Source of the DNA: Kitagawia praeruptora
Lineage: Eukaryota > Streptophyta > Magnoliopsida > Apiales > Apiaceae
Assembly: GCA_037693485.1 (NCBI GenBank)
Contig: CM075345.1
Location: forward strand, 76,071,001-76,135,000
Length of the DNA: 64,000 bases
Direction of reading: 5' to 3'
Each line of letters starts with the position of its first letter. Positions within the stretch are counted from its first letter, which is position 1. Made by a program: the position numbers and the translations under genes. Positions 56,700-64,000 of the stretch are shown here, piece by piece. The notes under the pieces are model-generated. The model did no database searches and was not told the origin of the DNA. It worked only from the letters and a program-made list of their open reading frames with translations.

Positions 56700-58005
56700 T
56701 GATAAGTGGATTTTATATCTACTTGGAGCATTCTAAATCGGCTTAAATTGATTGTCTTGGACTCAAGTTTCTTGTAGTTTTGATGTGTTTTGCTTAGTTG
56801 TGCAGGTTTACAAGAATGTTGATTATGGTGGATGTTTCCATTATTTTTGGAGAATTAATTGATTAAAATTTGGATTTCTGAGAAGGGTTGCGCAGTCTAC
56901 ACTGTTTTGGCCATATCTTGAGTTCTAGAAGTCCGTTTGAGGCCCATAAGCAGTCCACGCGAAGATAACGAGATTCTCTATCATTCTAAAGAGGCCCAGA
57001 CGTCCAAGCACAACTGGAAAGGTTCGGAAAAACAGAAGAAAAGCAGATACGAATTTTCCTTAAAAAACAGATTCAGTTTAGGAAACGTATTTTGCAGAAA
57101 TTCTATTATAATTCTGTTTTGGTATTTTCTTGCTGGGCAAGACTTTTAGAGCCTATATAAACACATCTAGATATAGTTTTTAGGGATAGAAAAATTATTG
57201 TACATAACTTGTATATTCTAGTATAGAGAGATTGGAGATAGCTATTCACTTTTCTTTGGAGATTGAAGGTTTTTCTCTATTCTTTATAATAATATGCGTT
57301 CATATTATATCTCTTGTTTTATTAGTTTAATTATGTATGAGTAGATAATTAATCTAGGGTTAAGAAGAACCCTAGTTATGATTGATGTGTGAATTTCCCA
57401 ATTCCCCCAATTTGATTGTTTAATTGCTCTTGCTTATTGAGTTGTTTTAATTAGCAATTACAAATCAGACGTGATTATGTGTATTGTTTGAACCAGTATC
57501 TATTTATCAACGAGAGTTGGATTTAGATGGTTGTGATTTATCCAATGAGGACATGAACTTCTCCATGAGAATAGGTAGAACGGATTGTTAGGAAGTTAGG
57601 GTGCTGTGATTAATGTCTCTGAATTGCATGATACCATGAGAATAGGCTTGATTGTATTTTAGAGAAGCCATTAATACTCGAGAGAGGTTATTGGTAATTT
57701 ATAGGGCGCACTTTTCCTGTTGAGTATTATATGATTGATTGGGGAGGGAATTCACGATTGCATTAATTCATGCTAGTGGGGACACTTAATTCTGGATGTT
57801 TTAGTTAATTGATTAATTGCATTAGTATAAAATTAGTATAATAATCTTTGATATTTTATTGTGTTACTTGCTTGGCTGAATTGAATCGAGAACAACTAGT
57901 GATTGACACGTTTGTCTCTGTGGGATCGACTCTGACTTACCCTACTACATAGTTAGAAGGATTTGTTAGATATTATTATTTGATAGGCACGCGACAGCCT
58001 TGTCA
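56700..58005 (+). repeat. 3' LTR of the Athila-derived element
   Basis: 1306 bp, one visible difference from the 5' LTR; followed by TSD CACTA. Confidence 0.95.
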
Positions 58006-58214
58006 CACTACTTCTTACAAATAATATTCAATACCAACTTTTTCTTAAAACCCGTGTTTTTAGTTAAACGGGAAATGTTTATCGAGACGGAGGGAGTATC
58101 TTATATTCGTCCCAAAAACTATGAGCCACATCTTTTTGCACGTATTTCAATGTACTCGATTGAAGTACTTACAAGTAATATTTTTTTTTTAATTTTTATA
58201 TTTTGTATATAAAA

Positions 58215-59347
58215 TAGAAGTCTCCATGGCAGAAAAGCATCATGTCATCTGTAAATGTGATATGTGTAATAAAAAGATACTTCATCTATAATTGATATTT
58301 AAAATCACTAGAGGCTGAAGATTTCAGCAAACACGCTAATAGAACTTCCATTGCATGCACAAAGAGATATGGGGACAAGGGTCCCCTTGATGGAGACCCG
58401 ATTTAGCCTCAAAGAAACCCTCAAGTAAACCAATTGTTATGCCTGAATTTGGCATAAGTCCTAAACAGGTCTAATGGGCTAGAATATCAGTACATCTCAC
58501 ATAATGGGCCTAAGAATGAGGAATGGGTCATTAAAGTCCGCCATCACATGAAGATTCATCACATTATTTTGCAGCAGGGTCGCCAGCGAGCCCGAGGTCT
58601 AGCGAGGCCTAGGGGTCCAGTGTGGCCCAGGGCATGTTTACTACGAAGGCTTATGGCCAGGCCCAGCGAGGTCGCATAAGTAGGTTATCTCCATACAGTG
58701 AGGATCGCCTCGCATGGTCAGACCCAGCGAGGTCGCATGCGAGGCCATCTAGTCAGTTTCGCCAATAATGATACTTATAGCATCATGCTAGCCGTGGGTT
58801 CCCTTTAATGGGTCATGGGTCATGAGCAGTATAAATGGGTAAAATATAACCCAAGAAGACGACTAGTGGATTTGGGCCAAGCCAAGCCCATAGAAACCCT
58901 AGCCCGTCTAGATAACTTCTTCTCTAAGAGAACTACGTTGGCTTGATCCCTATAAATAGGGTACGTAGGCATCTTGTAAAGGATGAGAAACAGTTCACCA
59001 CTGAATTTCAATAGACAAGAGCAGCCACAAACAATCACCAATCACCTCCGTGTTCTTCGTGTTCATAGCAAAATATCCGTATTTTGCTCCGTGATTCCAG
59101 CAAACCTCCAAATATTGTTATACAATATTCTCCCTATAACACCAACTATCTTAACTAATATCATACATGATTTTATACAGCTCAGTACCCAATCAATGAA
59201 GATGTTGGCAAATCCTATCTTTTATAGAGCCTTGGCCAGGAAACTCCAATTCAAGGTGTCAAACGCCTTTTTAATATATCTAATTTAAAAGCACAACACG
59301 GTTTACCTAAATTCAAGTGGTAGTTCTTGCAAAGTGCTTGAGCTAAG
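58215..59347 (-). mobile_element. LINE reverse transcriptase fragment, antisense, split by a solo LTR
   Basis: Minus-strand fragments in the right order: LNLGKPCCAFKLDI, KAFDTLNWSFLAKAL and IGFANIFIDWV (59347-59142), then after the LTR SPYLFVHAMEVLL and ITHITFTDDMMLFCHGDF (58434-58215). These are L1-type RT blocks, with F-T-D-D in place of F-A-D-D. Several stops and a frame change near 59265. No gene function remains. Confidence 0.75.
58435..59141 (+). repeat. Tat-type solo LTR within the LINE fragment
   Basis: Ends TGTTAT / ATAACA, flanked by CCAAT and CCAAC (one mismatch). It interrupts the LINE RT frame. It contains GAGAACTACGTTGGCTTGAT and GGGTACGTAGGCATC, the same conserved block as the Tat-1 LTR, and a TATA box CTATAAATAG near 58950. 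No PBS or gag follows, so it is solo. Confidence 0.7.
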
Positions 59348-60431
59348 AGGATATTGTCCCAATCAAGAGAAAAAGCATCAAGAGAACTCAGGAAAATCAG
59401 GTGTGGGATATCATGTTGTACCTCATGAGGGTCAAAATGCAGAGCCTCGCAAGGAGAGAGAAGAGCGAGGCAATAGCATTCATGTGATTATTGGAGGGCC
59501 ACATATTGGAGGAGACAACAACAAAGCAAGAGAAAGGTATGCACGTGAGGCCAAGGAGCGGCCTCTCACCAATGTGTATCATTTGCAGGAGCGACCCCCA
59601 AAGCTTTTCAAGGGGGAAGACACAAATATAATGTTCACTGAGGAAGATGCTAAGTGGGTACATCATCCTCACTCTGATGCTTTAGTGGTTCGAGTTCGCA
59701 TTGGTTCCCAGAATATCTACAGAGTGTTGGTGGACAATGGAAGTGCCGTGAATGTCTTGATGTATGATGTCTACAAGAAAATGGGATATGTAGACAAAGA
59801 TCTAATTCCTACAGTAGGCCACCTCTATGGATTCACTGGAGCTTCTGTTAGTGTAAAAGGACTCATCAGGCTTCCCATCACTTTGGGGGACGAGCCCAGC
59901 ATCACTACGCAGGTCGCTGATTTCATGGTCGTGGATCAACCCTCTACTTATAATGCTATTGTAGGGCGACCCATTTTGAAAGAAATGAGGGTGGTGACTT
60001 CTATCTATCACCTTTCGATGAAGTTTCCTACCCCGCAAGGCGTGGGATGTGTTAGAGGAATTCAACATGAGTCTCAAGAATGCTATAATCAGGCCCTTAA
60101 ATCAGCAGAAAAGGGAAGAAAGTATATGGAAAGCGAAGAGGATGAGAGGGTTCGCAAGTCGGCCTCGCAACCCTCAGTTGGTTGCAATATAATATCTATT
60201 GAGGAGTTGCCAGAAGATTATTTTGACAACTTGGGTATACAGGTAGAGCCAATGCCAGGGGCAATTATGATGGAGGCCTCGCAGCCTGTGTTGGTTCTAC
60301 AAGAAGGAATTGTTGAGGAAGCTAGCGATGAAGAGGAAAGTCCAGAGCAGGCCGCTGTGCGAGCCCGAAAAGGTAAATGGGTTCGCAAGGAGACATCAAC
60401 ATTGGTAGATTTGCCTAATGGGATCACATGA
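59348..60431 (+). pseudogene. pol: Second Tat element (Tat-2): protease region, 5'-truncated
   Basis: Coding sequence appears abruptly at about 59348 next to the LINE, without gag, PBS or 5' LTR. The protease part shows VLVDNGSAVNVLMYDVYKKM and YNAIVGRPILKEM, as in Tat-1. The frame stops at TGA 60429-60431 and continues in the same phase into the RT connector. Orientation is plus. The true 5' part has been lost by deletion or rearrangement at the LINE junction. Confidence 0.85.
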
Positions 60432-62331
60432 GAAACGACAGTTTTAACCGAGTATGGAAATACGGGAGTGATCCCGACCTTGGGGGCAGAAGCCACGAGG
60501 CAGGCTGAAGCAGAGTCTAGCAGGGCTCGTGATGTTGAAATTGATCTGGATCCTCGCATTCCTGAATATGTGGAACGAGCTGGAGCCGCAGAAGATACGA
60601 TCTCCGTTCTCGTTGATGCTAAAGACCCAACCAAGGTGTTGAAGGTCGGGTCGCAGTTGAGCCCTGATCTGAGGGGGAAGCTCGTTAAGTTTCTTAAAGC
60701 TAATTTGGATGTATTTGTGTGGTTTCACGAAGATATGGTAGGGATTGATCCCAATGTGATGTGCCATAGACTCAATCTTGATCCTAACAAAAAGGGAGTA
60801 AGGCAGAAAAGAAGGCCGATAAGTGGGGAGCGAGCCGAGGCTCTCAAGGAGAAGGTGGATAGGTTGCTCGAGGTCGGGCTCGTCAGGGAATCCTTCTATC
60901 CTGACTAGCTCGCCAATCCTGTCCTCGTGAAGACACCAAATGGCAAGTGGAGGACATGTGTGGACTTTTACTGACCTTAACAAGCATTGTCCAAAAGATA
61001 GTTTTCCACTTCCGAGGATTGATCAATTGGTAGATACAACAGCAGGCCATGCACTTCTAAGTTTCATGGACGCCTATTCTGGGTACAATAAGATACCCAT
61101 GTATGGCCCCGATCAGGAGCACACTTCGTTTATCACAGATAGGGGTCTCTACTGCTACATTGGGATGCCCTTTGGTCTTCTCAATGCAGGGGCCACTTAT
61201 CAGAGGCTTGTCAATATGATGTTTGAGAGGCAAATTGGGAAGACAATGGAGGTCTATGTTGACGACATGCTTGTAAAATCTAAAGAAACTGGGGATCATG
61301 TAGCCCACCTCGCAGAGATGTTCAATATATTGAGAAAGTATGGGATGAAGCTCAACCCCCAGAAGTGTGTTTTTGGGGTCGAATCTGGAAAGTTTTTGGG
61401 GTTTATTGTGAACCACAGAGGGATCGAGGTCAATCCAGCTAAGATAAAAGCCCTTTTGGAAATGAGGTCGCCTAGGAGTGTTAAGGAAGTCCAAAGTCTA
61501 ACTGGTAGGGTCGCAGCGCTTAACCGGTTTATTTTTAAATCATCGGATAAGTGTCATGAATTCTTTAAGGCGATCAGAAAGGTGGGAAAACATTTTGAGT
61601 GGACCCCGCAGTGCGAGGAGGCTTTTCAGCACATCAAAAAGCATTTGGGTTCGCCTCCTTTGCTCTCTAAGCCCATGGAAGGAGAAGTTCTTATTGTCTA
61701 CTTGGCAGTCTCAGAATGTGCAATCAGTGCTGTCCTCGTTCGCGAGGAGGAAAAGGTTCAGTTCCCAGTCTATTATGTTAGTAAAAGGCTACTAGATGCT
61801 GAGACTCGCTATACCAACATGGAGAAGCTCGCTTATGCTTTGGTTTTGGCTTCGCGGAAGTTGAGGCCTTATTTTCAGGCTCACAGCATTCAGGTTCGCA
61901 CTGCATATCCTCTAAGGCAAGTAATGCATAAACCCGAGGCCTCAGGCAGACTTTTAAAGTGGACCATAGAATTGAGCCAGTTTGACATCGAGTACAAGCC
62001 TCGAGGTGCAATAAAGGGGCAAGCGTTAGCGGATTTCATATTGGAGTTCCCTTCCCAATCTGAGGAAGATGCCTGGGCTCTCGTAGCGATCCCAGAAGTG
62101 GTTGACCCCAAACTCAAAGATGAAAATTCAGCCTCGTGGTGGGAGTTATATGTTGACGGGGCATCTAACAAAGAAGGGGCCGGAGCTGGGATCGAGCTTG
62201 TTACACCTGAGGGTCGCAAGTTGAGTAGTGCTGTTCACTTCGCCTTCGAGGCCTCTAATAATGCAGCTGAGTACGAGGCTCTCATAATTGGCCTAGAGAA
62301 TCTCAATGCATATATAGCAATTCTATGTTAG
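60432..62331 (+). pseudogene. pol: Tat-2 reverse transcriptase, RNase H and start of archaeal-type RNase H
   Basis: Connector DVFVWFHEDMVGIDPNVMCH, stop TAG 60906-60908 (the Trp of FYPD-W-LANPV), and a one-base insertion near 60970 that shifts the frame inside CVDF-TDLNKHCPKD. From there to 62331 one frame encodes RT (MDAYSGYNKIPM, PFGLLNAGATYQRLVN, MEVYVDDMLVKSK), RNase H (YLAVSECAISAVLVREEE, YTNMEKLAYALVLASRKL) and the first part of the second RNase H (WELYVDGASNKEGAGAG, NNAAEYEALIIGL). The RT catalytic YVDD is intact. About half the codons match Tat-1, so it is a separate Tat family. Confidence 0.92.
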
Positions 62332-63830
62332 TCACGGGTCATGTTGGATGTGGATGGCAAGCCAGGGGACCCCAGATCGAGTTATACTTAAAGTGCGTTC
62401 AAAGGCTTATGAAGTCGTTCAGGCAAGTAAAGGTGGAGTTTATCAGAAGGGCAAAAAATCAAGGAGCAGATGCCCTCGCAAAAATGGGCTCGCGATGCGA
62501 GGCCACTTTACTTGGGATTATCCCCTTGGAAATTCAAAGTAAACCTAGTGTCCCAGAAGAAAGTGTTATGGAAATGTTTAGCCAAGGGTCGACATGGATG
62601 ACCCCTATTTGGGAGTATGTTAAGAACAGGGCCCTTCCCTTAGAAAAGAAAGAAGCGATGAGGATTAAATATCAGGCGGCTCGCTATGTGATATATGATG
62701 AAGTGTTATACAGAAGAGGGTTCAACACACCATTGCTGCGATGTGTAGATGGTGAGGAATGCAATTACATCCTTAGGGAGGTCCATGAAGGAATATGTGG
62801 CAATCATTCGGGGGGTAGCTCCCTAGCTCAGAAAATTCTACGACAAGGGTATTTTTGGCCTACTTTGAAGAGGGATGCTTTTGAGTTCGCTAGGCGATGT
62901 GACAAGTGTCAAAGATATGCAAATTTCAGTAATGCTCCGGTTGCTCACCTCACTTCGCTGATGAGCCCTTGGCCCTTTGCTATGTGGGGAATAGATCTTA
63001 TTGGTGAACTCCCTAAAGCTAAGGGAGGAGTAAAGTATGCAGTCGTGGCTGTGGACTATTTCACTAAGTGGGCCGAGGCCGAGCATCTTGCCACCATCAC
63101 GGCCAAAAAATTAAAGGACTTCGTGTACAGGGCAATTGTGTGTCGCTATGGGATCCCATATCAGCTCATTTCAGATAATGGAAAGCAATTTGATAGCAAG
63201 GAAATGAAAGAATTTTGTGAGAGTTTGGGAATCAAGAAAAGTTTCTCCGCTGTGAGTCACCCTCAGACAAATGGACAAACTGAGGCCATCAACAAAATAA
63301 TCAAGCATACCCTTAAAGCTAAGTTGGAGGAGAGTAAGGGTAGTTGGCCCGAAGAGTTGCCAAAGGTCTTGTGGTCATACAACACGACCCCGAGATCCAC
63401 TACAGGCGAGACTCCCTTTTCTTTGACATATGGGTGCGAGGCCATGGTGCCCGTTGAGGTAGGCTCAGGTTCGTTCAGAAGGGAACATTACGACCCTGAG
63501 GCAAATGAGGTCAATCACATGCTATATTTGGACATGATACAGGAGTCAAGGGAGGAGGCTCAGCTAAGGCTCGCAGCTTATCAAAGGCGAGCTGCAAGGT
63601 ATTATAATGGAAAGGTTCATGTGCCACATCTTCGTGTGGGGGACTTGGTGCTTAGGAGAGTGATGCCTAACACTAAGGTCTCGTCTCATGGGGTCTTTGG
63701 AGCCAATTGGGAAGGGCCCTATAAAGTTTATGATGTCATCAATGAAGGGACTTATTATCTAACTGATATGGATGATAAGGTCATGCCACGAGCCTGGAAT
63801 GCAGAACATTTGAGGAAATACTACCAGTAG
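62304..63830 (+). CDS. pol: Tat-2 archaeal-type RNase H remainder and integrase
   Basis: After a frame change near 62300 a 501-codon open frame (from ATG 62325) completes the second RNase H (YSNSMLVTG, RAKNQGADALAKM) and encodes an apparently intact integrase. The RNase H catalytic Asp of the D-S-x-L-V motif reads Asn (YSNSMLV). Integrase: HEGICGNHSGGSSLAQKI, zinc-binding CDKCQRY, core IDLIGELPKA, YFTKWAEAEHLA, ISDNGKQFDSKEMKEF and SHPQTNGQTEAINK, then C-terminal VGDLVLRRVMPN and NWEGPYKVYDVINEGTYYL, ending WNAEHLRKYYQ-TAG at 63830. The 62325 start is an open-frame limit, not a natural start. Confidence 0.88.
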   Translation, partial: QCIYSNSMLVTGHVGCGWQARGPQIELYLKCVQRLMKSFRQVKVEFIRRAKNQGADALAKMGSRCEATLLGIIPLEIQSKPSVPEESVMEMFSQGSTWMTPIWEYVKNRALPLEKKEAMRIKYQAARYVIYDEVLYRRGFNTPLLRCVDGEECNYILREVHEGICGNHSGGSSLAQKILRQGYFWPTLKRDAFEFARRCDKCQRYANFSNAPVAHLTSLMSPWPFAMWGIDLIGELPKAKGGVKYAVVAVDYFTKWAEAEHLATITAKKLKDFVYRAIVCRYGIPYQLISDNGKQFDSKEMKEFCESLGIKKSFSAVSHPQTNGQTEAINKIIKHTLKAKLEESKGSWPEELPKVLWSYNTTPRSTTGETPFSLTYGCEAMVPVEVGSGSFRREHYDPEANEVNHMLYLDMIQESREEAQLRLAAYQRRAARYYNGKVHVPHLRVGDLVLRRVMPNTKVSSHGVFGANWEGPYKVYDVINEGTYYLTDMDDKVMPRAWNAEHLRKYYQ

Positions 63831-64000
63831 AAGCTTCGCTCTTGGTGGTCTCTATCTACTACTACTTAGCATGAATAAATTCGTACAAAGTACTCGGGGG
63901 GTAGTGATAGTATAGACACCTCCTCGTTATGATGTATTGAAAGTTGGGCTTCGTCCCTAGTATTTATATATATGAAGTTTGTTCTCCAACAAGTTGTGCA
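63831..64000 (+). other. Start of the Tat-2 3' untranslated region
   Basis: Contains a PPT-like run ACTCGGGGGGTAG at 63892-63904. No LTR start can be confirmed before the window ends. Confidence 0.5.

Larger units (their letters stand above)
52110..58005 (+). mobile_element. Athila-derived non-autonomous LTR retrotransposon (5.9 kb)
   Basis: LTRs 52110-53415 and 56700-58005 (1306 bp each, TGATAAG..CTTGTCA) with exact TSD CACTA (52105-52109, 58006-58010). They differ by one base by my reading (G at 53338, A at 57898), so this is the youngest dated element here. The PBS is tRNA-Asp-like, and the sequence before the 3' LTR (GAGGACAAGCATCGG..TTTGGGGGTGTT) is the Athila PPT region. One gag-derived ORF is present; protease, RT, RNase H and integrase are absent. 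Confidence 0.95.
51771..58096. mobile_element. Stowaway-type (Tc1/mariner) MITE, split by an Athila-type insertion
   Basis: Ends CTCCCTCCGT (51771) and ACGGAGGGAG (58087-58096), each flanked by TA (51769-51770, 58097-58098), the canonical Stowaway TIR and TSD. Without the retroelement it is about 430 bp, including a tandem array at 51840-52109. Confidence 0.85.

Noticed and set aside
60444..60983. 179-codon minus-strand ORF opposite Tat-2 pol
   Set aside because: Shadow of the conserved RT connector; unlike the Tat-1 antisense gene it has no domain, introns or promoter.
58435..63830. Tat-2 as a complete element whose 5' LTR is 58435-59141
   Set aside because: LINE sequence flanks this LTR on both sides with a near-TSD, and no PBS or gag follows.

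Overview
The window is plant nuclear DNA, almost certainly from a eudicot with an AT-rich, repeat-laden genome. It has one complete ordinary gene, a 15-exon ER-resident HSP90 (endoplasmin, about 816 aa ending in KDEL, minus strand, 35.2-40.5 kb) with its own TATA box and a plant ERSE-I motif. It also carries a broken intron-containing fragment of a THO complex subunit 2 gene (0.7-2.4 kb). Nearly everything else is transposable elements, many nested and several with exact target-site duplications (TSDs). No finer taxonomic assignment is possible from the sequence alone.

Layout. 0-4.7 kb: THO2 fragment and an unidentified terminal exon, followed by the 3' end of a CACTA transposon that may have captured them. 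5.8-28.4 kb: a chain of four short inverted-repeat elements, each bounded by (TA)n. The third is split by a 19-kb Tat-type Ty3/gypsy retrotransposon (8374-27450, TSD GGTTC), itself split in its pol gene by an 8.6-kb Copia element (11422-19996, TSD GGAGC). The Tat element also carries an antisense, intron-containing gene with its own TATA box and three successive minisatellites next to its 3' LTR. 28.4-35.2 kb: LTR-like sequence with motif arrays, a LINE 3' end, and a decayed hAT transposase gene containing a solo LTR (TSD ATAAT).

35.2-40.8 kb: HSP90B gene. 41-48.4 kb: a long-TIR MITE, a fifth (TA)n-bounded element, a 5'-truncated LINE, a small non-autonomous LTR element (45388-47139, TSD GTTTA) and a MULE-type MITE (TSD AATTATATA). 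48.4-51.5 kb: nested non-autonomous Helitrons. 51.8-58.1 kb: a Stowaway-type MITE with an internal 42-bp tandem repeat, split by a very young Athila-derived non-autonomous retrotransposon (52110-58005, TSD CACTA) that encodes one intact 410-aa gag-derived ORF. 58.2-64 kb: an antisense LINE fragment split by a Tat-type solo LTR, then a second, 5'-truncated Tat pol gene running almost to the window end.

No tRNA, rRNA, CRISPR or prokaryotic features were seen. The main biological interest is the antisense gene of the Tat element, the chain of (TA)n-targeting elements, transposition of already defective retroelements, and likely gene-fragment capture by a CACTA element.
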